Positions 25,350 through 37,965 are shown, numbered from the stretch's first letter. The stretch: 64,000 nucleotides of DNA from Pomacea canaliculata (GCF_003073045.1 NC_037590.1:43626296-43690295); one strand, 5' to 3'. Translations and numbers: made by a program. Notes: generated from the letters alone by a model not told the origin.

Positions 25350-28300
25350 ATGGGCATCCTCTGTGAGATTCTCTTGACTGTTGTTTCTATATCAGGTATT
25401 AGCCATCGAGTGTCCACATTACTTTCGTACTATTCTCTCTTTCTCTCTTAATCTTCTTTGAGCCCTTTTCGACAGTTTTGTATCAAACTATAGTTTTATT
25501 ATTAATTTTATGTCTGTAGATACACGTTTATTTGTCCATGAAACATTTTAATATAATACATTATTCAGTGCGACACTTGTTTTTTCTGTATTTGTTTACT
25601 TTACTCGTGTAAGGTATTGGTCGTTTAAACGATTTGTAGTCTTTAAAGAAGCTACACAAATTCTTTCCATTTTACTTTGGTCCACTCGTCCTTCTGTGGC
25701 AGTGAGTCAAGCTTACACCTGGACAAGCACCTCTCCCACCAACGGGAGTCTTCACTACGCATGCGTGGGCGACTCCGTGACACTCGCCTGGTCCATCGTC
25801 ACCACGAGTTCAGAGAGAGTCAATGATGTGGAATGGCTTTTCGTCGACGATAGTAAGCCCTCGTTGTATAGTAGTCTTGGTTACAGTACATAGCAGAACA
25901 AAACTCTTGTCCTACAGACTTCATTCTATCTCTTCCTTAAGTGATGATATTCTTCTATGTCTGCTATTCATGATATAGTAAAAAGTATATATATATTTAT
26001 AGATTCTGATTTGCTGTAATATTAATATCATAATAATATATAAAAATATATGTAAATGTATGTTTTATTTATGTCATTTTAATTCACACAGACGGAAATA
26101 CTGAGCTTCTGGCAACTTCTGTCATGGGCGAGGTTCTTCTGTCCCCATCTGCGCGACAGCGCCTGTCGTTCGTGTCCAACGCAGGGTTAAGGGTCAGCGA
26201 CATCGCACAAGAGGAGTTTGGACGATACATCGTTCGCGCCGTCATCACCACTGGTTCATCTTTTGTAGCTGAGGCGAGATACGTGTATCTGCGAATGCCC
26301 GGTAAGACAGCCATCAATACTCCTGAGTACCTCTAAACTAAGCTTTTCATTTTATTGTGTGTTTATGCAGCTTTTGAAAACACAAAACTACTTGAAATGT
26401 CTTTGATGTAATATTTAGGAGGAAAATCTCTAACAAATGTTCATGATGCCTACTGTTATTGAAAACAATAATCTAAAGTGCTTTCGTGTGTTTTCTCTAA
26501 TAGCATTTTCGTGATTTTGTTCTCTTTCCAGTTCCTCCGACAACCACAGACCGAATGTTGCACGCGCAAGTGAAGCCAACGCCCTGCAGCAGTCGGGAGG
26601 CTGGCACGTGCAGCTGGCGTGCGGCGAGTTTTCCTCCTGGGGATCTCTGTCTTTCTCTGTGCTGTGGAAGGTAAGTTACCTTTTCAGCAGCGAAAACAAA
26701 TGGTTAACTTCAATATTCGCTCCTCTGACTGAGGCTTTCATTTGTAATCTGATAAATCATTCAAACTGACTGACCACAAAAACAGATTTTTTTTTTCAAA
26801 TCTCGTGAAAAAAACTAGTCCAGTGTGAGAAACAAACTTGAAACATTATCTGAAACTATGGGCTCATGTTCATCATTTAACTTGCCACGTTTTAGATGTG
26901 GAGAAGTTTGGAAGAACATCAAAAAAAATGAGCAACTTTTTTGTTTACATAGACTTGTTCGTACGATGACAAATGCTTTCTTTTAAACTGTAAAATTATA
27001 AGACTTATTCAAAATAACCTTTCTTACAACCTTATAATCAGATAACTTTATTTATGTTATGAACTAATTATTATAACAGTAAAACACTGTTTTGCAGACA
27101 CCTTCAGGTCGAATACTAAGCAGCACTACCACGACGTACGGGGAGGCAACTTTGACGCTGGCCAACCCGCTAGAAGAGGGAAGCTACTCGTGTTTTCTGG
27201 ACATTCGTGACCCTAACGCCAAGTGTGCGTATGTCAGCCCCACCATGCTGGTCAGTAACGAGGTCCGTATAGACACGTGTACCGTCCAGCAGGCCCTCCT
27301 GGTCACCCCCCTGCAGCAAGAGAACGCCGCCCTGGTGGCCGCCTTGCAGGTCATCATGGGAGGCAATGGTGCGTAGCTGTCAGCCGTGTTACAGCCTTTT
27401 GTAACAGTGAATTCAGCAGTTGTAGATATGTCTTTTGTGGCAATAGTACAAGAAACACATAGACATATAACAAACATTAAACATACACACACACACATTG
27501 TGATATTACATTACGGTGTGTCGTATGGAATTAGAATCATGTTATTAGTAAAACTTTTTTTAATTAGCAGCGGACACATGTAAAGTTCTGCTATGAGATC
27601 AGCAGTTTATCTTGTATATTAATAAACTGGTGTGTTGTACATTTGCGTGAATAGCTCTCAAGGGAAGTCAGTAAGGACATGCTAAAAAGAGCGCAAATAA
27701 AAATAGAGGCTTTCTTAATGCAGTAAACAAATACTTTAAAAATAAACATTCAGAACAGGTGCGCCTTATGAACGGCACCCGACCATGGAATGGAAGAGTT
27801 GAGGTGAAGTATTACAACGGCACCTGGGGAACAGTGTGTGACGACAGTTTCTCTACTTCGTCTGCTGTTGTCGTCTGCAGAATGTTGGGACTGACCAGGT
27901 GAGTGGTGTCCTCTGCTGACCACAGGTTTGAAAGTTCATGACTTTGTTCACCTTTGCAGTGTAGAGTAAAGAAAGAAATTTTCTTAATATTTATTTAGTG
28001 CATGTAGCGGTCGGGCTTAAATGGTTTATGATAAATTTGCCAGCTGGAATTTTAAGGGTTCAACCGCTGTCTTCTTTCTAAAAATTATTTCCTCATTTGG
28101 CATAATGAATGAGGGAGTTACCATGTAGACAGTATAGTCATATTTATTATGTTGGAAACAACACAATTCATACAAATCTTAGTTTGTTTGGTTTTTTGGG
28201 GTTTTTTTTTTGTTTGTTTTTTTTGTTCGTTTGTTTGTTTGTTTGTTTGTTTGGTTTTGTTTTGTTTTGTTTTGTTTTTTGTTTGTTTGTTTGTTTTGTT

Positions 28301-28639
28301 TTGTTTGTTTTTTTGTTTGTTTTTTTTTTTTTTTTGGGGGGGGTACCGAATTCCTGTGTGATTGCGTTTGTATGAACACGACCTGTGATGAGCAATGTAG
28401 TCATCATGTCATTTAGATGTGAGAGTCACAGGTTGTTGTCTTTATTGACAGACAAACACCTGTCGTGTACAGCTCCGCATTCTACGGCGCGGGTTCGCTT
28501 CCCATTCTGCTGGACGATGTCACGTGTCTTGGCAACGAGACCAACATCTTTAGCTGCAGCCACAGACCGTGGTGAACACAACTGTGGTCACGGTGAAGAT
28601 GTCGGAGTCGACTGTTTGCCAAGCATCAGGACACATTAG
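25350..28639 (+). CDS. Gene A: secreted Ig-Ig-SRCR protein, 7 exons, two frame breaks
   Basis: Exons: 25350-25395 (signal peptide [15 protein letters not shown]), 25703-25852 and 26092-26301 (Ig1), 26532-26670 and 27098-27368 (Ig2 plus linker), 27754-27898 and 28452-28639 (SRCR). Ig1 has [12 protein letters not shown] and EEFGRYIV, so the usual B- and F-strand Cys are Trp and Val; the N-terminal Cys found in genes B-F is Ser here (VSQAYTW). Ig2 is canonical, with QLACGEF, VLWK and EEGSYSCF. The linker has [19 protein letters not shown], a short predicted helix. The SRCR domain keeps six Cys ([30 protein letters not shown]), which is group A. Exon 4 (one base missing after HAQVK) and exon 7 (after SHRP) are out of frame relative to the family; otherwise about 383 residues. 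Likely a soluble recognition protein. Confidence 0.85.
28193..28337. repeat. GTTT/T-rich low-complexity tract
   Basis: About 145 bases of GTTT, GTTTT and poly-T in intron 6 of gene A, ending in a G run. It produces spurious open frames on both strands. Confidence 0.95.
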
Positions 28640-29947
28640 ACAAACAACAAAAAAAATTGTTTCGCCCTTATCTCGTGGTCAGACATCCGTCTAAACATCA
28701 CGTGACTTTTCAGTCGTACGTGCAGCATGGAGTTGTTGACAAGAAACTATTACTGAGTGCTGAGTACACTACGCCTGTTATCTATGTATATCGTCTGTTG
28801 CTGATGTCTATGTTGTTTATATTCGCTGTGTCTGTGTCAGTGTGTGATGTCATTAAACTAGTTGGACAGACTGTCTATTGTCATTAACAAGGATGTTATT
28901 ATGTATTATATCTACAGCACTGCATGTAACCACACAACTACAGTTGCCCAGCTGTTGCTATGACAACATAAGCTAGATAAGGAACTCTCAGTGTGACCTC
29001 AGCACGTGGTGTAGACTTTGTACACAATCCACACATGTGAGCAGTGAACAGAGCAGTCTGTTGTACTTCACTCTCCGTCTGTCACATGACATCCTCTAAA
29101 CAAGGTCACCACGGACAGTTCACCAAACCAAAGTCCATCAAACCTGATAAATTTTGTTTATTTTTGTTATTAAGCAAAATATTAGTGAGCGAAAAGGACA
29201 AGATTTTTTTTAAACTTTGCACACGTTCTTTCAGTGTAGCTCCCGGCTACGGTTTGCCTGAATTCATTATCTGGGTCTGAGTAATGCACAGGTAATGTGA
29301 CAGGTTGGTGGCCTGTGAGTGTAAACATACCTCACAAATATTAAAGTCCTACACGTGTGCTATGAGTCACGAAGGAGTCTCTGTGACAATAAGTAATCAG
29401 TAGATGGGCACACAGACACATATCTACGTCTGTCCTTGTATACACACATACAAAAAATATTATTTCCACGTATTCTAAACTCCTCTACACCACACTGTGG
29501 AGGTTGAGGGAGTGGATGCGGTGTTGTCCACCTTCTCTCTCTTGTTGTCCACTCTCCAGGGTAAGGGTCACGTGTCTGTGTCGGCCCTTGATTCGAGTCC
29601 CAGCCCTCGCGAGGCCTCCAGTGCGTCTGGGTTCGTGGTAATCCTCACGGTAGCCGCTACAAAATACAATGTTAACCCTAATATCTATTCTATTCACTAG
29701 TTTCTCGACTGTTAGTATCTTCTATCATTTGTCTTCAGATGAATATATTTTTTGACATACCATTCTACTTCAACTAAAATAATCACAATATCCACTTTTG
29801 TATTAAAAAACACTTTCTTTATACTAAAAAGGAAACTTAAGAACTATTTGAGATCACTCACCCTTTACCCAGTAGGTAAAACTGTTCTTGGTCTCGTTGT
29901 CTGTCGCAGACTGAAAAGTGGAGTCATCAAGTGCTGCCTCACTCTAA
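28640..29947. other. Intergenic region between genes A and B
   Basis: No exon recognised and no AATAAA close to the gene A stop. It ends at the SINE at 29948. Confidence 0.45.
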
Positions 29948-30140
29948 GGGGGCGGTCACGTGGTGCAACGGTCAGCGCCTGTCACCAATACAGTGAGGGC
30001 GGGCTGTCCTGGGTTCAACCCTCGTCTCGGGCACGTGTTTCATTCACTGCATGTGGCATCTGTTTACATGACTGGTTGTCTTGCCCTGATATAGTCTTAG
30101 CTGCTGGCTCGGGGTAAAACACCATTTCTCTCTCTCTCCT
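29948..30140 (+). mobile_element. tRNA-derived SINE, full head
   Basis: The head has an A-box-like CGTGGTGCAACGG (about 29959) and a B box GGTTCAACC at 30012-30020, spaced as in a tRNA. A unique body follows, ending CTGGCTCGGGGTAAAAC and a CT-rich tail. Related bodies occur at 37811 and, as a fragment, near 58160. Confidence 0.8.
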
Positions 30141-30717
30141 CCCCCTACTCCACTCTCACTGTAAAGGTCATCCATTCTGACCCTTTCCCCCATTACGTGG
30201 TCTAAGAATTTAGTCAGGATTTTCTCACACCTGAGTGACTAAAACATTTTGGCATCAAAATACTGGCTTTCAGCATCATTTCCCCAAAATGTCGAATGAA
30301 CCTTCGGGTTTGATAGGCAATGAGGTCTACAGCACAGCTGAAATCAGTCAGAGCGAGGACTGTACATACAGATGTGGTCAGCAGTTCTGCAAGATATTGT
30401 TCTCGATAACAGCTAGAAGTTCACGAAATCGACAGCAGCTGGCACAGAGGTGGCACTGCCCTATATACTTGTATATATTTATCTCTGTGTGTATGTAATA
30501 GGTGAGGGCCATGTTCTGGCTTCCATGCGTTTCTGTGTAGGCACTGATAAGGACGAGATACTTTTTGCAAAAAGATAGGGAATTAAAATGCCACGAAACA
30601 ACATTGTTTCTATCTTCAAGCCATTGTCAAACGTGTGTCATCTTCAAGTATCATTTCAACAGAAAAAGGCCGCTGCAGGATTGTGTACAGTTCACAACCT
30701 TCATAAAAAAACTAAGA

Positions 30718-33700
30718 ATGAATTTTGCATACGGACTCGTCATTATCGCAGTCTCTACATCAGGTATTATTCTTTATTTATGTCTGTGTACTGATGTGTG
30801 TGTTTGCGTCTGTTTGTACACGTGTCTATGTGTGTACACTCGTACTCCCTCCATTGTAAACTAGCTTGTACGTCTGATGCTGTCTTAATATTTCTGGATC
30901 CTTCTCTCTCTCTCTTTCTTTCTCCTTTTCCTTTTCTGACGAGTCGGGTGGGGGAATTATCTGTTTGTGCCAAAGCTTAGGTTAGATAATTCGTTTAATT
31001 TCTCTTTTTTTTCTTTTTTTTCTTGTTTAGTAATATGTGGTGTAGGATGTTTCTATCTATACGTTTAACAGCTTATTGCACACAAGTGAGTAAATTTTTT
31101 TTCATTTTATGTTGTCATTATCATTAGTATTGCTCAGCACATTGCTAAACATGGTTACACAGCCACCTGAAACCCGTTTGCACACGGTCCTTAGTCATAC
31201 AAGCGGTTTTCTCTTGCCTAGAGAGAAGTGATGAACTGTATTCCACTTCGTAAGGCGGACGTTTTGCCGACGGACGTTTCGCCGCCGGACGTTTTGTCGA
31301 CTGGACGTTTCGTCTCTGGACGTTTCGGAGTCGGACATTTTGCCGACCGGCGTTTCGATGCCGGACGTTTCGCCGCATTATGTCAGAGAGAGAGAGTTTA
31401 CTTACTTCTCAAAGAATGAAAGTAACTACTAGATTACACAATAATTCTTTATTTCAAACAAATTTTACACACAGACTTCACAGACAGTTCACTTTGATTG
31501 TCACAGATTATGCGCAACAGCTTTGAGAAAAAACATTGATACAATGTGTGAGCTAACGGTTCACATGAGGAGGGATAGTGAGAGAGAGAGTTCACTGATA
31601 CATTGATACAATGGCGAGAGAAATGTGTGAGCTAACGGTTCACATGAGGAGGGATAGTGAGAGAGAGTTCACTGATACATTGATACAATGGCGAGAGAAA
31701 TGTGTGAGCTAAGGGGCGCCACACACTTGACTTCGGCTAAAGGTCCCGCGTGAAATGCCGAAATGAAGTGCCCCGCGCCCAAACGTCCGGCGGCGAAACG
31801 CCGGTCGGCAAAAGGTCCGGCTCCGAAACGTCCGGCGGCGAAACGTCCGTGTACCATTCCACTTGACATCAGTAAATACAAGTCGTTTAATTTTTCTTTT
31901 TATTATTGTTTTCTTGTTTAGTTATATGTGGCGGAGGTTGTTTAACAGCTTATTGCACACCAGTCAGTAAATTTTTTCTTCCTTTTATGTTGTCATTAGT
32001 ATTAGTATTGTTCAGCACATTGTCAAATATGATTACACAGTCAGACGAAAACCGTTAGTTGTTAGTCATACAAGGGATTTTCTCTTGTCTAGAGAGAAGT
32101 AATGAACTGTATTCCACTTGACATCAGTAAATACAAGTTCTATGTCGCAGTGTGTAACGGCTACTACTGGACACGAGACTCGCCCACCAACGGCAGCGTC
32201 TACCACGCGTGTGTAGGCGACTCCATCACCATTCCCTGGGCTGTCGTCACCTCCACCTTTGAAAGTGTCAACGACGTGGAGTGGTACTTCTCAGGTGAGA
32301 AAAGGCCGTTAGTGAGTGATGGAGGCTTTGTTCATTTTAAACAATGGACATAAAGTCTCTCCCGGCCTTGTCCACATCAACTGTATGACAGAAGGTTTAA
32401 AAATGTTGTAATTATTGTATCGCTTCTACTTTGCTGAAGTGGCATTGCGGCAACAATGATATTAATAAGAATGACGACAGACAGGTGTTGCAGGTTTACT
32501 CGACGAGATCCATCTCCTCAATCCCTTTAAAGATTTCTGTTACTTTATTTATTAGTAAATTGTCTCACTCATGATGTTTTCTGTGTGTGATTTTCTTTTA
32601 TATCATTTGTTGTAGCAGTGAAGACGGGAGGGAACATGGAGCATCTTGCCAGTTACATCAATGGCGACTTTTTTGTGTCCCACTCGAGCCGCAAGCGAGT
32701 GAGCTTTGTGACAAACGCAGGTTTGAGGATCAGCGACGTGACTCAAGAGGATTTCGGCGACTACATCGTCCACATCGTCATCAACAGCAATTCATCTTTT
32801 GTGACTGACTCCAGATACGTGTCTCTACACCTGCCAGGTAACACCACATCCTCCACGGTTCAGCTTACCATGAAGCCGTTTTCTTCTCCAGAAAAGATTT
32901 AGATGTATTTAGATGTATTCTAATTTTTGTCTGAAATAATTTTGTTTGAATTATTTTTATCTAAATATTTTTTCTCAATCTGCCATCATACGTTTTGTAA
33001 CGTGAAATCGACAAAAAGTGTTTTTTCTCTGATCACAGAGCCCCAAGCAGCTGTAGACCGACAATTACACGCTCGGATGCTAACGAGCGCCGTGCAGGTG
33101 TCCGGAGACTGGCGCGTGCAGCTGGCGTGCAGCGGGTTCGACTCTTGGGGCTCCCTGCTTTTCTCTGTTTACTGGAGAGTTAGTGACATTATTTACATTA
33201 TTCACTAACAAACAAACAACACGTTGACTTTTGGGCTTTAAAGTTGTACTAGACATCGTTATAACATTAGGCACTTACGATAATATCCAGAATTTAACGA
33301 CGAGCATAGTTTCTCATTATACGCGACTACAAACATTTTTATGAAGCTGCCAGTATTGAGTAATCAATGGTTGTCATGGCAATGACACCTGCCAGATACA
33401 GGAAGCTCAGGGCAGGAAGAAACAACATTAAGACTGAAGATTTAATGTTTTACATTGTCTATATTGTAGTGGTCACGTTCTTCATGAATTCAAAAGTCAA
33501 ACTGTCAATCTAAATATAGAACATATTTCTTACAGACTCCATCTGGACGATTTGTAAACAGTAGCATCTCCGGATTGGGCGAAGAAATGTTGACCTTGAC
33601 CAACCCGGTAGAGGAGGGCAACTACTTCTGCTACCTGGACATTCACGACCCCATGTCCAGGTGTGTCTACGATGGTCCCACCTTTGCGGTCAGCAACGAA

Positions 33701-34979
33701 GTGCACGTGGACAACTGCTCTGTGCAGCAGACGATTCTTCGTAGTTCGTTTGAGAAACAAAAAGCAGAACTTCAGCTTGTTATAAATAGAGGTACGTTAG
33801 TTATTGTGGGTTACTTTAGCCGTATATGGTGGGGGTGTTCTTATATAGCAAACCACCACTCATGCTTATATAAAGGTCATGACATGAAGCCAGGTGAATA
33901 AGGAATCTCTCCCTAGATGTCATGGCAAGCTAACTTATACAAGACCCTCTCGGTACCATAGTGGCAGGACTCTGTGTGTGTGGGGGCGCGTGTTTAACTG
34001 CTAGCGTGTGTGTACGACTCCTGACATACAAGCAAATACCGTATAAAGTGTAACAAAAGTTCATTTGTCTTACAGTGTACATAGTGTCCCACATGTATAA
34101 AAAAGTTCTCTCAAATTAGTCCACTGTGTTTCTTTGAATGTAGAAAGACTAATCACCGGAGTCGTATCCTCTGCACTGCTACAAACTGGAACAATTACAG
34201 ACACACAATGGTATGAATAGAGTTCAAGGGAATTTTCATATTTGTATGTAAGAATAGACTCAATCCGCCTTGTCGGCGGAAGTCGACCCTGGAGAGGACG
34301 AGTTGAAGTGTGGTACAACGGAACCTGGGGAACAGTCTGCGACGATGGTTTCGATGTGCGGTCTGCTGTTGTCATCTGCAGAATGTTACAATTTCACGGG
34401 CAAGTGATACTATCTGTTACATCATCATTGTACAGTTATAAGATTTAAACATATAGGACAAAGCTTCCAGTAGAAAGACTTCCATTATTCACGAGACCTT
34501 GGACTTAAGAGACATGGTCACTGGCTTACTGACCCAACCACTCAGTCTGCTACACCTGTCGCCTTACAGGCAGGTGAAGACAATTCGATACCACAGCAAA
34601 TAAGTATATCCTCCATAATTAATGATGGAAAGGCTACAAGACTTCGTGCGGGTGGATTTCATGTACATGTTTACGTGTTGCCCTACAGGAGTCCGAGTTA
34701 GCTCTGTTGTGTGAATATGAGAGTTATTGTGATTAATATATGAAAGTTCAAGTTCACTAGTGCATTATTTAAGTATGTGTTGTTGTTGTTGACAGAGAAA
34801 CTCCTGTTGTGCACTCATCCGCGCACTATGGCGAGGGTACGTTGCCGATTCTACTGGACGACGTGATGTGCAGAGGCAATGAAACGAACATCTTGGACTG
34901 TACCCACAGTCCCATCGGTGTCAGCAACTGTCGTCACAATGAAGATGCTGGAATCGACTGCCTGCCGAGCATTAAATAA
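30718..34979 (+). CDS. Gene B: secreted Ig-Ig-SRCR protein, 7 exons
   Basis: Intact frame of 377 residues. Exons: 30718-30763, 32151-32294, 32616-32837, 33039-33178, 33536-33791, 34258-34399, 34796-34979. Exon 1 (46 bases, as in A, C, D, E) encodes signal peptide [15 protein letters not shown]. Ig1 starts VCNGYYW and has [12 protein letters not shown] and EDFGDYIV; Ig2 has QLACSGF, VYWR and EEGNYFCY. The linker has [10 protein letters not shown] followed by a charged helix ([14 protein letters not shown]). The SRCR domain has WGTVCDD, VICRMLQ, DVMC, LDC, NCRH and IDCLP. Intron 6 has a GC donor (CACGG then GCAAGT). N-glycosylation sequons NGS (Ig1), NGT and NET (SRCR) fit a secreted protein. 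Near-identical to gene C in Ig1 but not in SRCR. Exon 3 could start 3 bases later. Function is inferred from architecture. Confidence 0.93.
30992..32138. repeat. Tandem duplication of about 275 bases in intron 1 of gene B
   Basis: The segment from CGTTTAATTT to ATTCCACTTGACATCAGTAAA plus TACAAGT is present twice (30992-31248 continued at 31865-31883, and 31884-32138). Gene C has it once. The first copy is split by the foldback element. The second copy ends at the real exon 2 acceptor region. Confidence 0.8.
31249..31855. mobile_element. Foldback / Mutator-like non-autonomous DNA element with 9-bp target duplication
   Basis: A 607-bp insertion flanked by ATTCCACTT at 31240-31248 and 31856-31864. 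Both ends are built of short units of the form CCGGACGTTTCGCCG in inverted orientation (31255-31376 and 31770-31850). The middle holds two to three copies of a unit of about 75 bases (31530-31710). It is absent from the matching intron of gene C. A 9-bp duplication with long repetitive inverted ends fits Mutator-like elements, but no transposase is present, so the superfamily is tentative. Confidence 0.75.
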
Positions 34980-36660
34980 ATCTGGATTAGAAACAAAGAA
35001 ACACATGAATGTTTAGTTGGCCTGCCTCTCTCACCGACACGCAAGGTAACCATACATCAACTTGTCAACACTATAATAAAAGTGATATATGAGGACATTG
35101 TTAACAAATATCTCCATCTTTGAAATTATTATTTTAATCTGAAATGGAATAGGACTGTATACCTTACTACTTGAAAATAAATGGATGGGTTTTGCTGGGT
35201 GGCTTTGCGTCACAAATGTTTTATTTCTTCCAGCGAGTGAGTGAGTGCTTATTTTTCCTTTTCCAAACTCAGCTCACGCCCCCTTCCCCCACATAGTCTG
35301 CAGACTATCGTCTAAACACGAAAAAGTAAAAGTGGCCTGAATGTTTAAAAGGTCATCTTTTGCTTACGATGTGTGGTAGACGCGTCACTTCCGCTCTCTT
35401 TTAACTGGCGCATAAGACGACTTCCGGCACAAACTTGCTGCCCTGCCAGTCATGGAGTTAGCACGTGTTATCACTGACGATAGGGACGAGAACCTGATTG
35501 AGGACATCATCTCTACCGGTACACCTCACTTCACTACAAAGGAATTAAATTGGAAAAGAACGGATGTCCTGAGGTTTAGCCAATGGCAGTGACTTGTACA
35601 CAAATGACTGAGCTTTTAAATGCTGCATTTATTTTCTTGTATCCGAAGCCGTAAACAAAAAACAAAAAAAGCACTTCACAGATTCGTGAAACGTTGAATC
35701 AGGAAAGCTATTGTCTGAGGTTTGTGGGCCTCCATTTTATTGAGTAGCTGAGACATTTCCATAGAAGATAAGTATCTTTATTCGCGATGACAAAACTGAA
35801 AAGACACTTTGCAACCTCGACTTGATATAGTTATATCAGGAACTGCAGTCATGTGATCCAACGGTGGTTGAGGACTGAGGTGTGAGATCCCCCAGTTTTC
35901 TCGAGGGACATCTTGTTTGTCAGAGCGATTCCCTCTCCTCCCTGCATTTTTCTCTATGTTGATTCATGTTCATTCCACAGTTGTCAACAACGAGTAGTCT
36001 TAGTGTGTGATGCTGTTGTATGGGCAGGTGTTCGTGCATGAGTGAAAATTTTAGTGAAAGGACGGAAAAAAGAAAAATAAGATGTTTTCTCTAAGTGTAA
36101 ACAGATGCAGCATATATTTTACATTATAAATCAATTGTAAATAGTCCTCTTTGACTGAGGTTGACCTCTTGTGGTGTAGGCAGAGCTTAGATAAAGAGAG
36201 GCCACTCGTGACCGCAGGGAAAACTCGTCGGTTAGAGTTATCGTTCGTAACGTGATGCTAAGAATCGACATGACACCAGCAGGCAAGGCGATCGTCTGAG
36301 GCAAGGTGGACAATTTTGTTCTGCAATTAACTGTCAGATCGCCAGGTTTAAATTAACCTCAAAAGAAAAACGTTTCCACAATTTCCCAAAGAGAGGTAAG
36401 CTAGGAATTTATTCTCAAACTACGATCCATAAGTGTACTGTAGTTGAGAGCAGTCTACTACAACATGGTCGCTTTCTTTACTATGATTATTAAAAAGACT
36501 TGATTGATTATACTGTGAAACTGTGTGATGAATTCTCACTTATCTGATTGCAAACCTATTTAAATTTGTTATAGTATTATCATTTAAGGCATTCGTCACT
36601 GGGGTGAGGTGTTATAAAAATATTTGTTATCAATATATTGAATAAATCATTACACAACAG
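34980..36660. other. Intergenic region downstream of gene B
   Basis: Holds the gene B 3' flank, with AATAAA at 34976 (overlapping the stop) and at 35176, and the tail of the segmental duplication. No exon recognised. A 60-residue open frame on the other strand near 36131-36313 has no recognisable domain. Confidence 0.45.
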
Positions 36661-36667
36661 GTGAAAA

Positions 36668-37603
36668 ATATGGATGAATTTTACAAGAAGAAAAGATTTT
36701 GACCATCTTACACCATCTGATGTGTATGGAAAAGGCTACTCTCTTTGTTTTGATCATTTTGAGGAAAGTCAGTACAACTGTCCAACCCAAAAAAAGTCTT
36801 GTCTGGAATGCTGTGCACACAGTTGTCTCCATTCCAAATCCACCATGCAAGGTTGATAACTTATGATTATTAGATATTATTATATTCCAATATATATTAT
36901 TAAGCCATATTTTACCATCATGGTCCTTTGTTTCTGTCATATTTTATTTTTTTAATTAACATTTATCATGAGAGATCACTCTAATTGGCACATAAGGCTA
37001 ATGATGATCCTAACTTGCACTGCAAAAGGTCTGTTTGAATGTGTGTGTGTTGTACAGATTCTACATATAGATTTATTGGATATTTTGGCTACTGTTAACT
37101 CCTTTCATTATGCTAATAGGTGCAAAATCTGTAAATCACATTTCCATGTACCTGTATTTGTAGGTAACTTCTTCAAGAAAGCGACCAATGGACAGAATGT
37201 CCAAACCTACCTCTGCAAAGCAGCCCAGGATTTCACAGAAAGCTGTAGTCTTGCATGGTAATTGTTTTTAAATCATATATATCTTCTTGCTATTTTTCAT
37301 TCATTAGAAAATATTTATAAGATGAGGGGTGATATTGTCCAGTACATTATAAGCATCTTTTTCATACATCTGTTTGCAGAAGAACAAGCAGATATTGCAG
37401 TTGAGCCTGCATGCTCTATAACTGTGCCAGATTCTCCTACAAAAGCTGAATTAATGATGGAGATCACAAATCTTTAAGAAAAACTGAGCAAAATTCTGAG
37501 TGAGACAGTTAAGATATTAGAGTGTGCCAATTGTAAAAATATTGACCAGTTACTTCCTGGCAAAAAAGTTAAATCTCAGTTGATTCGACTTCTGTGGGAA
37601 AAC
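36668..37603 (+). pseudogene. Decayed THAP-domain gene or P-type transposase fragment
   Basis: 36668-36850 encodes WMNFTRRKDFDHL then YSLCFDHFEESQY, matching the second half of a THAP zinc finger (Trp, then C-x2-H). The family's AVPT-like box follows in the next frame (SLVWNAVHTVVSIPNPP), so there is one break. The first Cys pair of THAP is not present and a stop precedes the Trp. Later pieces at 37160-37259 and 37380-37603 (AEEQADIAVEPAC, an acidic Ser/Thr-rich segment, then a Leu/Lys helix ending LIRLLWEN) look like the following exons of the same gene, with a stop at 37475. THAP domains are found in P-element transposases and in host genes derived from them; which this was cannot be said. 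Confidence 0.55.
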
Positions 37604-37723
37604 TAAAAAGCATTGACCTCTGTTGTCCACTTGGTGCGTGTAATCTGAAAGAAAGTGTGATTAGTCTATTTATCAATGTTCGCCTTCATTTTTCTCTTAA
37701 AGACAGCTCTAGGTTGTAATTAT

Positions 37724-37800
37724 AAAATAAAAATTCAATGCTTGAAATTAACCATCTATCAACTAAAACTCTTAAAGGATCTTATCTTAGACAAATGTAC
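37724..37800. repeat. Short repeat shared with 52280-52348
   Basis: The string AAAAATTCAATGCT, then AAATTAACCATC, ATCAACTAAAA, CTTATCTTAGA and ATGTAC occurs in the same order at both places. This copy abuts the left end of the C duplication block. Family unknown. Confidence 0.6.
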
Positions 37801-37810
37801 GTTTCACCCA

Positions 37811-37965
37811 TACAGTGAGGGTTGGCTGTCCTGGGTTCAACCCTCGTCTCGCGCAAACTGTTCTTTCTCTGTACGTGGCATCTGTTTACAGGGCTGGCTG
37901 CCTTGCCCTGATATAGTCTTAGCTGCTGGCTCGGGGTAAAACACCATTTCTCTCTCTCTCCACCC
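37811..37965 (+). mobile_element. SINE copy lacking the A-box head
   Basis: Begins at ATACAGTGAGGG, keeps the B box GGTTCAACC at 37834-37842, and ends with CTGGCTCGGGGTAAAAC and a CT-rich tail. It is the duplicate of the SINE at 29948, cut at the left breakpoint of the segmental duplication rather than an independent insertion. Confidence 0.8.

Larger units (their letters stand above)
29995..35700. repeat. Segmental duplication, B block
   Basis: From the B-box part of the SINE through gene B to about 35219, and again at 35589-35700, this sequence matches 37812-43455 in order and orientation, introns included. A weaker match continues at 36065-36120 against 43745-43805. B-only material includes the element at 31249-31855 and the tandem unit around it. 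About 370 bases at 35220-35588 are replaced in the C block by roughly 60 bases rich in GGAGT and GAGGT. Confidence 0.9.

Noticed and set aside
28109-28416. Several overlapping open frames rich in Phe/Cys/Val or Lys/Gln/Asn
   Set aside because: All come from the GTTT/T-rich tract in intron 6 of gene A.
31145-31419. Frames rich in Arg-Arg-Asn-Val or Gly-Arg-Phe on both strands
   Set aside because: They are translations of the repetitive ends of the foldback element.
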